From Chrysomallon squamiferum (lineage: Eukaryota > Mollusca > Gastropoda > Neomphalida > Peltospiridae), in assembly GCA_012295275.1 (NCBI GenBank), contig CM022678.1:6823559-6858558 (forward strand): DNA of 35,000 bases, read 5' to 3'. The position numbers and the translations under genes are program-made. Positions 23,409-33,201 of the stretch are shown here, piece by piece (within the stretch, counting starts at the first letter, position 1; every line of letters starts with the position of its first letter). The notes beneath the pieces were generated by a model, which was given only the letters and a program-made list of their open reading frames with translations, had not been told where the DNA came from and made no database searches.

Positions 23409-25486
23409 TATATAGAGAGAGAGAGAGAAACAGCAAATTAAAAATGTAAGAGTTAATTTACTATAAAACAAAGTAAAATTGTATTTTCTGAACACATGTA
23501 AAATGTTGTAAAAAACAGTTTTATAAATTTTGAAAGTGAAATGGTTGTGTACAGAGTTGTGAAATGACTGTACAGAATTGTGAAATGACTGTGTAAGAGT
23601 TGTGAAATGGTTGTGTACAGAATTGTGAAATGACTGTGTACAGAGTTGTGAAATGACTGTGTACAGAGTTGTGAAATGACTGTGTACAGAGTTGTGAAAT
23701 GGTTGTGTACAGAGTTGTGAAATGACTGTGTACAGAGTTGTGAAATGACTGTGTACAGAGTTGTGAAATGACTGGATACAGAGTTGTGATCTGACCTCGT
23801 AGATTGTTGATGGATGCTGAACTTCTGCAGCATGTACAGTCCTATGAACTCCACACCTGATAGCTTCCTGTAAACAACCAAACAAACAAACAAATGAACA
23901 AATAAATAGAGTAGATACTTAAATACCTAGATATATAGTAATATACATGTGTGAGTGTGTGTGTATGTGTTTTTATATATATATATTTATATACTCACAC
24001 AAGTATATATCTAGATCTTAATCTATCTAATCTGTTTATATATGTATATATACACACAGACACATAGATAGATAGTTAGATAAATAATGACTACCCAGAT
24101 AGGTAGTTAAAATATAAATAAACACATGAATACACAATTAAATAGATATACATAAATAATCAAAGAAATGATTATAAATAAATAAATAAATAAACAATAA
24201 TTATAAATAGGTAAAAATAATTAAACCCATAAATAAGTCAAATACTATAAATAAATAAATAAATATATATAAGTTCATAACTTTTTGATAACTTATTAAC
24301 TAAATTACTTTTTAAAACAAAAATATGCAGTCTCATTGTTCTTTCTCAATTAGTTTCTGGCCAAAGGTGGAAACATATCTTACCCCTATCACCTATGATA
24401 TAAATACCCTAGATTTTCTATGTTTAATTAGGCAGACAGCTTAAATCACTAATTACTAAACCTAATAACAACAATAAAACACAAAACATCAATAAACCTT
24501 CCCAAATGGATACAAAAATAACTTTTGTCGCCTGTGTCTTATCTCTGGATTTGAACTCAGAACCTACTGATTCAGTTACGTAGCTTAACCACTGGGCTAG
24601 GTGTGACTACCTTGTAAGCCTCTCTGTGGGCGTCCTGACTCAGGTCCTTGCCGCTGTTGTATTCAGACTCAGAGATGTCAATGGCGACAGTACCATCATG
24701 AAAAAATTCCTTGGCAAGATCAGCTACTTCCATAGACCAGTCTGTAACAAAGTGAAATAATTTTTAGTTTTACAAGCCCACGTAGGATATTAATATTATT
24801 AATTTTCAGTGACACAGGATATTAGTATTATTAATTTTTAGTGGATGTAGGATGTTAGTGTTATTTTAATTTTTAGTGGACACAGGATATTAGTATTATT
24901 AATTTTCAGTGGACATAGGATATTAGTATTATTAATTTTTAGTGGATGTAGGAAATTAGTATTATTTTTGTTTTTAGTGGACATAGATGGTCATAGGATA
25001 GTTTTTAGTATTAATAATTTTTGGTGTACATAGAATATTAGTGTTGTTAATTTTTAGTGGATACAATATTGTAGTATTAATAATTTTTAAGTGTACATGG
25101 GATGTTAATATTATTCATTTTTTAATGGGACACAGAACGTTTACTCCATCAATTTGTGAAATAAATAATTAGTTTTTTGTGGACTGTACAAGACAAAATT
25201 ACAGGTATTTCTGTTTAGTGGTCTTATCAGGAATTATTAAAAAAACATATTTATAAAATTAAAAACTATTTCCAAAGATGATATAAACACATTAATAATG
25301 TTTGTATGTATTAAAATGATTTGCTTAAAACATTTATATAATTTATAATTGTTAGAAAATAAATTTAAAAATAAATATGGCTCAGTCTATATATACAATC
25401 CCAGAAACATTAATATATATATATATATATTTGTTTGTGTGTGTGTGTGTGTCTCTCTCTCGCTCTCTCTCACACTCACACACACA

Positions 25487-25584
<98 letters not shown>

Positions 25585-27364
25585 GTCTCTCTCTCTCTCT
25601 CTGATATACTATTTCACTCGTTCATTCATTCACCTGGTCTGTGCTTCACACAGCCGATAATGCTCTTCGCTATGATGTCGAAATCTTTTGATCCTTGGTT
25701 CAGAGCCTCGTTCACTGTCATGACGACATCTCTGGGTGAAAAGCTTCCCGACTCCACTGCGTAATGTGGGCTGGGAAAGGTGTTGGCCAGAAAGTGAGGG
25801 GAGTAACGACCCTCAACGTACTTGATGCCGTGTTGAGAACAGGACTCGCAGAACTCGTACGCCATTCTGTAGACTGCATCTCTGTCTCCCCTGAAAAATC
25901 CCGTGTTAAATATTATACACTGATGTGATACTTCATGTTGGTGAAAGCTGGTGCAGAAGTATTTTCAATGCAGTTTTATTTCTTTCATTTTATTATTAAT
26001 TTTTGTTTTTTTTAAAACTGAAGGTTAATAAACAATTTTTTTTGTAAATATATATATTCACGTTTGTGTGTATCTTGTAAATATGGCCGAAGTTTGATTT
26101 ATGAATTTAATGCCAAATGTAACTACTTGAGTGCTTCTATTCCAGAAAATAGGATGGTACTTTTAAAAAATCAAAAATTAATACATGAAAGTAACTCTTA
26201 ATATGTACCAATGTTGATCTAAAAGGAAAAATAATAATAAAATAAATAAAATTGATTATAAATATGCACTAATGAATAACATCATATGTGTGTGTCTGAG
26301 TGTGTGTGTGTGTAAATATATATATGTCCAATGCTGCAGACTGAAAGAAAGTAGCTACTGAAGATATCAGTCTCATAATATTTATCATAAGAAAAAAAAG
26401 AATGCAATGTGTTAATCATAATTTGAATTTACCACAACTCTTTTTGATATTTAAAAACAGTTGTCAAAAAACAGTTGTCAAAAAACATTATAAATATAAG
26501 CTGAAAACTTATTAAATCAAGCTACTGATATTTAATTAGTAAAATACCAGTTCTTTTGTCGTACTTTTCAAACTCTATCATATAAAATTCATTTACTTAG
26601 CAAACACTGTTTAAAACTCTCCTACCTACCAAAATTCAAATTCATGACTAATGCCTACAAAACTTTATCTTAAAAAAAAAATTCGAATTGCTTGTCAGAT
26701 GTTTTTTAAACTCTGCTAAACTAACTAAATTGATTAGAATATTAAAATTCTGGAAAACAACTCACGCAATAACTGGGATGATGATCTCGAAGGCCTCGAG
26801 AAGGCGATCCAGTGACTCTGTGTCCTTTAAAACAATTTTCTCAAAAAGATCTTCTTGTGTTGTAGCCTTTATTTTGATACCACGCTTTCTGAAAGAGAAA
26901 AATTATACGTTTTGTTTTGACAGTTTGGATACTGTTAGTTGTAACTGCCATGGAAACTGTGATAGAGATTTTAATTCCTTAGTTGTTTTTTTTTTTTTTA
27001 AATGTTTATTAATTTATTTTTTTTTTTTTTTTTTATTATAATTCTAATTCCTCAATATGCTTACAGGAAAACTGCAGATCAAACAGTAATTAGGCTCACA
27101 ATTTTTAAGCTTATTTTCAATTTTTTGTTTATTATTATTATTATTTTTATATATATATATATTTATTTTCTCATCATTTTCTAAAAATATGAATAACTAT
27201 TTTTTTAGTATTTTGTAGAAACTCAAACTGATTTCTTTCAATAACTAGATAGGTTTTTTTTCTAAAAAATCAATAAAACACATAAATACACAGTGTAAAC
27301 AGCCATTCAGATATACACACATACATACCCACATACAGGCATGCACAAAATAAAACAACTTTAA

Positions 27365-27413
<49 letters not shown>

Positions 27414-27646
27414 TCAAATAAAACTCACTCTGCTAAATCCAAAACTGTTTGTAATTTTAATGTGGCATCCAGATGTACGTGAAGTTCAACCTGGTCAAAA
27501 TAAAAAAAATAAAAAAATAAAAATAATAATAATAATAATAAAAATAAAATAAAATAAAATAAAATAAAATAAAATAAAATAAAATAAAATAATAAAAATT
27601 AATAATAATTAATTTAACAGTAACACTAATTAAAAAACACTGTCAA

Positions 27647-27689
<43 letters not shown>

Positions 27690-28106
27690 GATGCTACTAT
27701 ACTCTGGGCTATCTTTTTTTTTAGGCGGATTAGAATCTTCTGTATTGCTTTGAAATAGTCCGGAAGTCTTTCATCAGAGGTATTGATAAACTAGTCATGG
27801 CATAGTACACTACTTTCAGAGATAATTAACTAATGGTAGATCTGAGAAGAATCGATTTTGCAACTTAATTACAAGCTAAAACGTATTACGAGCTATTTAG
27901 AAAAGAAAAACGATCAAGTACACATCTAAACAAAAAAGTAAGACCAGTTTAAAGTCATCAAACTCGCGTTAGTTTTCTGAATGGATCTCTTAAGATAATG
28001 GAGGATTTTACCGAAGACGTTACAATGTACTGTTATAATGTTATCTGCATCAAAGTTCATAAATTACCTTCACTGGAAATCGCTCGTGCATTTGTTGTTT
28101 GTTCAT
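21475..28106 (-). CDS. ADA: Adenosine deaminase (ADA1 type), copy B, nine exons
   Basis: Exons in transcript order: 28106-28068, 27490-27429, 26888-26766, 25890-25634, 24741-24611, 23867-23796, 22702-22533, 22019-21893 and 21564-21475. Joined they give 1071 nt, 356 residues plus stop, all GT..AG with consistent phases. Metal and catalytic residues are intact: H17, H19, H216, E219, H240, D298 and D299. Three motif changes stand out. HLDGA is HLDAT (A22), HAGE is HAAE (A218), and the IDLAGDE loop is IDISESE (181-187), putting Glu where human Gly184 contacts the purine. V is G in the usual EVRYSPH (102). The frame is fully open, so this is not an obvious pseudogene; it could be an enzyme with altered kinetics or substrate, or a non-catalytic binder. 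Roughly half the residues match copy A in the last exon. Its start lies about 0.9 kb from a possible divergent first exon at 29028. Confidence 0.92.
21893..22019 (-). CDS. ADA: ADA copy B exon 8
   Basis: 127 nt, as in copy A, encoding FSLSTDDP (D298, D299) and the NEDYLMALEFGLT helix. Acceptor TTATTTCTCAG, donor TCA|GTGAGC. Confidence 0.92.
22533..22702 (-). CDS. ADA: ADA copy B exon 7
   Basis: 170 nt, one codon longer than in copy A, encoding AERVGHGYRC (H240) and IHLETCPISS. Acceptor TATTTTTTTAG, donor AC|GTAAGA. Confidence 0.92.
22785..22862. repeat. AAAAAT hexanucleotide array
   Basis: About 12 perfect 6-bp units inside a 300-nt A-rich block (22702-23030) next to the exon 7 acceptor of ADA copy B. 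Open frames across it are artefacts. Confidence 0.95.
23530..23795 (-). repeat. 23-bp minisatellite touching the exon 6 donor of ADA copy B
   Basis: About eleven units of GTTGTGAAATGACTGTGTACAGA (plus-strand sense shown in parts: GTTGTGAAATGACTG, TGTACAGA), some with GGTTG for GACTG. The last, partial unit (GTTGTGATCTGAC) contains the complement of the splice donor itself. There are no variable spacers, so it is not CRISPR-like. Confidence 0.93.
23796..23867 (-). CDS. ADA: ADA copy B exon 6
   Basis: 72 nt, encoding EAIRCGVHRTVHAAEV and HPSTIYE with H216 and E219. Acceptor TTGTTTACAG; weak donor GAG|GTCAGA that merges into a 23-bp minisatellite. Copy A has no intron between this exon and the previous one. 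Confidence 0.9.
24530..24606 (-). mobile_element. tRNA-derived SINE-like head in ADA copy B intron 5
   Basis: On the minus strand, TAGCCCAGTGG (24599-24589) matches a Pol III box A and GAGTTCAAATCC (24558-24547) matches box B at tRNA-like distance. The anticodon arm is degenerate, which fits a tRNA-derived retroposon better than a functional tRNA. The body would extend downward in coordinate from about 24530; no clear tail or target duplication was found. Confidence 0.5.
24611..24741 (-). CDS. ADA: ADA copy B exon 5
   Basis: 131 nt, encoding DWSMEVADLAKEFF to DAHREAYK. It contains the aberrant IDISESE loop. Donor AAG|GTAGTC; a tRNA-derived repeat begins within about ten bases of it. Confidence 0.9.
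24780..25140. repeat. Degenerate minisatellite, unit about 34-40 bp, in ADA copy B intron 4
   Basis: The unit GGATATTAGTATTATTAA-TTTTTAGTGGACATA is repeated about nine times with substitutions and small indels (GTAGGATATT at 24784, then CAGGATATTAG, GTAGGATGTTAG, and so on). Confidence 0.85.
25430..25602. repeat. GT/CT dinucleotide array
   Basis: A TA/GT tract leads into about 110 nt of nearly pure CT, ending some 30 nt from the exon 4 donor of ADA copy B. Ser/Leu frames across it are artefacts. Confidence 0.95.
25634..25890 (-). CDS. ADA: ADA copy B exon 4
   Basis: 257 nt, as in copy A. It carries YVEGRYSPHFLAN and the FSPRDVVMTVNEAL helix. Acceptor GGGATTTTTCAG, donor CCAG|GTGAAT. Confidence 0.92.
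26766..26888 (-). CDS. ADA: ADA copy B exon 3
   Basis: 123 nt, as in copy A, encoding KRGIKIKATTQEDLFEK to IIIPVIA. Acceptor TCTCTTTCAG, donor GC|GTGAGT. Confidence 0.9.
27366..27412. repeat. CA dinucleotide array
   Basis: About 23 CA units, ending 16 nt from the exon 2 donor of ADA copy B. Confidence 0.95.
27429..27490 (-). CDS. ADA: ADA copy B exon 2
   Basis: 62 nt, encoding VELHVHLDATLKLQT. Zinc ligands H17 and H19 are kept but the following Gly is Ala. Donor GA|GTGAGT. The acceptor (TTTTGACCAG) lies beside an A-rich AAAT/AAAAT array. Confidence 0.9.
27500..27690. repeat. AAAT/AAAAT/AAT compound array
   Basis: A pure AAAAT tract (about 27536-27592) and an AAT tract (27650-27686) occupy the acceptor side of ADA copy B intron 1. 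Confidence 0.95.
28068..28106 (-). CDS. ADA: ADA copy B exon 1
   Basis: Thirteen codons, MNKQQMHERFPVK, donor AAG|GTAATT, phase 0. Length, first three residues and RFPVK ending equal those of copy A. Confidence 0.85.
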
Positions 28107-28160
28107 TTTCGTGCTCGTGGTTTGCTGTCAATAAAAGCCTATTTGCATTTTGTGAAAGAA
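28107..28160 (-). promoter_or_regulatory. Possible core promoter of ADA copy B
   Basis: On the minus strand an octamer ATGCAAAT (28148-28141) is followed by a TATA-like CTTTTATTG (about 28134-28126), some 20-30 bp before the start codon. Pairing an octamer with a TATA-like box recalls the arrangement at 4440-4484. The 5' UTR would be very short, so the assignment is tentative. Confidence 0.3.
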
Positions 28161-29027
28161 AATGATAGATAAAGTTGACAAGTAAGCAGACGTCAACTGC
28201 CTAGATTCTATAATACATTCCGCTTCGCCAGAGGTCTTTAGCCCCATTACAAACACATGACACGAGGTCAGTTGTTTTTGTAAGCCAGGGTTGCACTGCA
28301 CTCGTCTTGTTTACGTACAATGCCGATAGCATAATAACAAAAATGATTTGTTTTGCTACTGTGTTTGTTTCGTATCAGTACATTTTTTTTTTTTCCAAGG
28401 CGGTTTAACTTTATTCACCAAAAAATTGTATTTGTTGTGTTTTAAATAAATACATAATTTGTGAATAAGTAAAGCAGTTCACTAAGCTCTGTAATGTAAA
28501 ACACATCTGGCAAAACGAATTAAGGGAATGTACGAGTTGGCGAGATAAAGTAATTATTTGAATGGAGTTATTTCCCTTCATATCCTCGTTATTAAAGCTG
28601 ATTTGACATTAACAACTAGTTTCTAAGCTTTATTTCAGAGTGGTGTATCTTCCAAATAAATAAACAAATAAATAAATGATGATGATAATAAATCATATGA
28701 GGATATTTCGTACATTTTTCCAGCGATCCAGAAAGAAAAGCAATTTCTGTTTAATTTTTCGGAGCGTTGAATTGTGGGATGCTTCACACCACTGTACTTA
28801 GTATAGAAAACGGTTTGGTAATTTGATTCACAACCAAATTCGGATTCGATAAAAATCCAACATATTAATACAGAGAGTTTTGGTAACCGGTTATGGTTTT
28901 TGCTAGAAACGAATATAGTCTATACTTCAAAGTAACCGTGACGTCAACACATTGTTTACGTCATTTAGAACAATTCCCAATGTAGGAAGTTTGTAAGCAC
29001 ATTGGATTTGCTGAGTTTAACAGAAAA
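28161..29027. other. Spacer upstream of ADA copy B
   Basis: Mostly unique, less repetitive AT-rich sequence with a 13-nt T-run at 28383 and a short AAAT tract at 28656. A full CRE (TGACGTCA, 28939-28946) lies about 80 bp before the candidate exon at 29028. No coding exon was recognised. Confidence 0.5.
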
Positions 29028-29051
29028 ATGGAATTTATAGACATAAAAACG
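29028..29051 (+). other. Candidate orphan first coding exon (MEFIDIKT)
   Basis: ATG in a good context (AAAAATGG) opens eight codons that end exactly at a donor ACG|GTACGT, phase 0. A CRE lies about 80 bp upstream. The size and phase resemble ADA exon 1, but no following exon was found on this strand in the remaining 6 kb, so the gene, if real, continues beyond the window. The evidence is a short motif match only. Confidence 0.2.
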
Positions 29052-29635
29052 GTACGTTTTTAATATTTAGAAACACTTATTTCTTTTACCTACAGGTCTT
29101 TATACTTACATAATATATCAGAGTAATGTTTTAATCACGTTATCAAGTAGTTTGCACGAACACTAAAATCATTTGTAATAATTACTCCTAAATGTCCAGA
29201 CGTTCTTGTTCTTATCGTTTATTTCTTCTTCTTCTTCTTCTTATTATTATCATGATCATCATGCTCATCAGCATCATCATCATCATCATTATTGTTGTTA
29301 TTGTTACTGTTGTTGTTGCGACTGTTGTTTATGTTGCTGTTGTTTTGGGTTGTTTGTTTTTTTGTAATATATTGAAGTATACTGCAGTTTTCTTTAGATT
29401 TGTTGTTGTCTCCGACATTCATATCCATTTGTGAAGCAGTACATCCGTTTATATACAATAGATAAATAACTTCTATTGCATACACACACACACATAGACA
29501 CGCATATACACACACACACACACACACACACGCACAGTACACTTATACATACACAAAAGCTTCGTACAATCATATGTAAATAATATCAATGTTACTTATT
29601 ACTAGTAGCTGTTACTATTACTATTACTACTACTT

Positions 29636-29672
<37 letters not shown>

Positions 29673-30310
29673 TACTATTACTACTACTACTACTAAAATT
29701 AAACAAACAACCAACCAACAAAACAAAACAAAATAACATAACATAAAAAAATAAAATTACAAAAATTCCAAAACCTCAATTTTTTTTCTCTTTAATTATG
29801 TCGTGGAACTTCAACACATTTTTCTCATTATGTCAAATGTCTCCACTGGCGCCAGTAATGTCTTTCATAGGCGTAGGAATACCATGTGTTTATTGGCCAA
29901 AACGTCACGTTTAAGTGCCCTTGAGTTGTAGCCAGCATATGTATTACATTTCTCGACAACCTCCATTTATGCGGGCAGAGTAGAAAGTAATGAACTTTTA
30001 AAAAAAAAAAGGTCAGAGATAAATAAATATAGGAGTGGAAGAGGAAGAGGGATTGGGGGAGGGAGCAAGTAGCAAGTGAGAGAGAAAGATGGAGGGAGTG
30101 ATAGAGCGGGGGAGAGTTAGAATAAAGATTGACTGAGAGGTAGTGAAAGAGAGAATAATTATGATGATGGAAAAATAAAAAAAAATAAAAAAAATGCAAA
30201 CAGTGAGACGTTAACAAAATAAGGCAAACAAATGTAAGAAGCGATTTAATATTGATATCAATGGTTGTATAACGTAAATAAACTAAAACAAAACAAAACA
30301 AAACAAATAA
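29052..30310. other. Spacer with simple repeats and a complex island
   Basis: CTT/ATC/GTT triplet tracts (29219-29345), a CA array (29482-29535) and an ACT array (29617-29695). At about 29825-30000 there is a more complex, GC-richer island ending in an A-run (30000-30010), possibly an old retroposon. A 162-codon minus-strand frame crosses it but is dominated by simple sequence and shows no family motif. Confidence 0.5.
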
Positions 30311-30382
30311 GCCCACGTAGGGACTCGAACCCTAGACCCTCAGATTAAAAGTCTGATGCTCTACCGACTGAGCTACGCAGGC
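30311..30382 (-). tRNA. tRNA-Lys (anticodon TTT)
   Basis: The 72-nt minus-strand sequence folds into a full cloverleaf. The acceptor stem GCCTGCG pairs with CGTGGGC (two G-T pairs), the D stem is GCTC/GAGC, the anticodon stem TCAGA/TCTGA holds loop CTTTTAA with anticodon TTT, and the T stem is TAGGG/CCCTA with TTCGAGT in the loop. Box A (TAGCTCAGTCGG) and box B (GGTTCGAGTCC) are canonical. No intron. A short T-run (complement of 30300-30303) a few bases past the 3' end can terminate Pol III. Confidence 0.95.
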
Positions 30383-30895
30383 TATAGAGTTAAAAATCTA
30401 TTACTTGCTTGCAGAAGATTTTTGACCTGTAACATTATGTTACTGATTAAAAGAAAATTATGGTACTATTGAATATAAAATGTTTATTGGTTACTAAAAC
30501 TGTAAAACGAAACTTTAGGAGAAAATAATAATCAGGGATTTAAAAGTGGTAGTAAATCTTAGCAGAAGCCAAAATAATATTAAAAAAAAATAAGTAATGA
30601 ACAAAAATAATAATAAAAAAAAAAAAAAAAAAAATAAAAAAAGTAAAAAAAATATAATAATTACAAAAGAAAAAGAAAATCTTACGATGCTATCGACTGG
30701 TTTAGTTAAAAAAAAAAAAATTACAACATATATTTTTTATTTTATTGAAACTAATGAACTTTGATGGCAGTGTTCAACAATACTTACGATGATCCACAGA
30801 GTTAGTTAAAGGTAAACAAAATGTTCAAAAGGTAAAAGAAAAACGAGAAAGATAAAAGGAAATAAGAAGCAACTTAAAATGTCATAAAAATACGA
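30383..30895. other. Spacer between tRNA-Lys and its decayed copy
   Basis: AT-rich, with A-runs around 30617-30640 and 30707-30720. The segment CTTACGATG...GTTAGTTAAA occurs twice (about 30684 and 30784). Nothing coding was seen. Confidence 0.5.
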
Positions 30896-30967
30896 GACCA
30901 CATAGGGACTCGAACCCTAGACCCTCAGATTAAAAGTCTGATGCTCTACCGACTGAAATACGCAGGC
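30896..30967 (-). pseudogene. tRNA-Lys(TTT) decayed copy
   Basis: Aligned base for base with the tRNA at 30311-30382 without gaps and with the anticodon and T arms identical. The differences fall where they hurt. The D stem GCTC is TTTC (breaks one pair, weakens another and damages box A), and the acceptor 3' strand reads TGTGGTC, giving a C-T mismatch at pair 2-71 and a weaker pair 7-66. Probably a tandem duplicate that has lost function; weak expression cannot be excluded. Confidence 0.75.
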
Positions 30968-31890
30968 TATACAAACATAGTCACAGTATCGGTTTAGATT
31001 AATAATTTAGAACATAATGTTTCTTTTTATTATTATACTGAATCGATATGCTTTAAAAACTCACTAAATCACGAAAAGAAATGAATCATTTTTTTTTCTT
31101 TCTTTTAATTTAAGTTGAAATATAACTAGGGCCGTGTTTTTAACGAAAATAAAAGTGAAAAAAAGAAATGGAAGTGTCTCTTAATTTCTACACAGCAGTT
31201 ATCTTATGGAACAATGAAAAGTTGGTCAGAATAAACAGAATTAAATTTCCATCATATTAAATACTGAAAGTAAATTATAAACACATTTAATGTTTATAAA
31301 AGAATTTCAAAATTAATTTGAGTTAGTTTTTCGGTGTAGATTTTCATTGATTATTTCTCGATATAGAATACTTCGAGAAACCACTGATTGGAAATTATCT
31401 TAATTAATTTACTACTAATTTATTATCACTGTATATTAATTTTAATTAAAAAAATCTATACTGTATTAAACAGCTCAACTGAGAATTAATGAACAGTCTA
31501 ATTTTCATACATGTTCATTCTGCACACTGTGTGTATATCTGTCTGTCTGTCTATCTATCATTCTATTTATCTGTCTATATATAAATGTATATAAACATAC
31601 ACATACATGTACATACATAATACTGACTGGAAATATTATTAAGTAGGAAAGGTCGCGTAATTAAAATATGTGTACGAGTATTAACATAAAAACGAAGTCG
31701 TGTTTTATAGACAAAAACGAAACAGCACGTTACTAGTATTTTACGTGTAACTGCGAATGAAAACACACACCATTCATTTGGTTTCAAACGCACCGAGACA
31801 AGTGTTGATTCCTTCCACTTCAAGTCAAGTGTAGCTGAAACACCACAGTGTTGTTGTATGGACTAATGGCGGGACAGTAGGCTATGTAGA
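30968..31890. other. Spacer with no gene seen
   Basis: AT-rich, mostly non-repetitive sequence with short CTGT/CTAT repeats (31530-31580). The section 31620-31890 is somewhat more complex but shows no recognisable exon on either strand. Confidence 0.5.
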
Positions 31891-31971
31891 AAGAACGTAC
31901 GTATGTATGTTTGTGTGTGTGTATGTATGTATGTATGTATGTATGCATGCATGCATGGATGTGTGTATGTA

Positions 31972-32006
<35 letters not shown>

Positions 32007-32195
32007 AGGCTGTGTGGAAAGCACGTACGTATATATGTATGTATGTATGTGTGTATGTGTGTATGTATGTGTGTATATATGTATGTATGTATGCATGTAT
32101 GTGTGTATGTATTTATGCATGCATGTATGTGTGTATATATATGTATGTATGCATGCATGCATATATGTATGTATGTATGTATGCATGTATGCATG

Positions 32196-32229
<34 letters not shown>

Positions 32230-32300
32230 TGTATGTATGTATGTATGTATGTATGTATGTATGTATACATGTATACATGTATGTATGTATGTATATCTGT
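31891..32300. repeat. TATG tetranucleotide array with GTGT and GCATGCAT interruptions
   Basis: About 400 nt of GTAT/TATG units. The phrase GTATGTA-GGCTGTGTGGAAAGCACGTACG (32002-32030) repeats GGCTATGTAGAAAGAACGTACG at 31880-31902, so the array contains an internal duplication. All open frames across it (Met-Tyr-Val-Cys or His-Thr-Tyr-Ile) are artefacts. Confidence 0.95.
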
Positions 32301-32529
32301 AGAAATAACACTAGTTACTCCCTGGCTACAGTTATATTGATGTTTCTGCTACACAACGTGCACTTAGTCAACTTGTTTTGCTTACTGTGTTTTGTGACAG
32401 TAAAAAAAAAAAAACTAATTTTATTAAGAAACGTAGCCTGCGGTTTATTAATTTCAGATTTGTTGTTGATATTTGAAACATACGTAAACGTAATCAGATC
32501 AGATTGTGTCGTTTCGATTTGATTTATCA

Positions 32530-32584
<55 letters not shown>

Positions 32585-32714
32585 TTAATATTGTGATTAA
32601 TCACTTGCTAAACGTTATCTGGATATTTGTGTATTAATGAATGATGATGAAACCTCTCAGCACTTCTTTCAGTTGTAATTGCTCCTGCTACTATTACTAT
32701 CAATATTACTACTG

Positions 32715-32800
<86 letters not shown>

Positions 32801-32884
32801 GCTGCTACTGTTACTACTACTACTACAGTTGCTGCTACTACTACTACTACTACGTCTAAAGATACTGTTACGTGTACTGTTGTG

Positions 32885-32923
<39 letters not shown>

Positions 32924-33200
32924 ACTGTCATAGTCTTCCTTAGTATAATATAACAAATCTGATTATTGCTGATATATTTATAGAATATCATAACAAAAAT
33001 TACAAAAAGCTAAATATTTTCAAACTACGAATTTCAATAAGAATAGTAATAATAATAAAAAAAATCACAAAGCTCTTAAAAACTGATGATCTGGAAATTA
33101 AAACAAAATTTTGTGGAGAACAAATGAAAAGAAAAGCAAGAAGAAGAAAAAACGAAAAAAAAGAAGAAGAAGAAGACAGACGATAACGAAAATTTAATTT
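32301..33200. other. Spacer dominated by ATT and ACT arrays
   Basis: ATT arrays at 32531-32586 and 32886-32921 flank a long ACT array (about 32690-32855) with GCT, GTT and CAGTTGCTG interruptions. Between 32301 and 32530, and from 32930 to 33200, the sequence is ordinary AT-rich DNA ending in a GAA/AAG-rich tract (33126-33180). No gene was recognised. Confidence 0.7.
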
Positions 33201-33201
33201 T

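Noticed and set aside
23530-23795. CRISPR-like array
   Set aside because: Units are directly adjacent with no spacers, and the context is an animal intron.
23334-23885. Minus-strand open frame of 183 codons with SQLCTQSFHNSVH-type repeats
   Set aside because: It is ADA copy B exon 6 read through its donor into a 23-bp minisatellite. The unit is not a multiple of three, so all frames stay open; the downstream exons match the ADA family only if the intron is removed.
29828-30316. 162-codon minus-strand frame
   Set aside because: Hydrophobic low-complexity translation that overlaps the tRNA-Lys end. No motif, no sensible start and no splice logic.
31820-32522. Long Met-Tyr-Val-Cys and His-Thr-Tyr-Ile frames on both strands
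   Set aside because: TATG tetranucleotide array; a 4-bp unit leaves every frame open.
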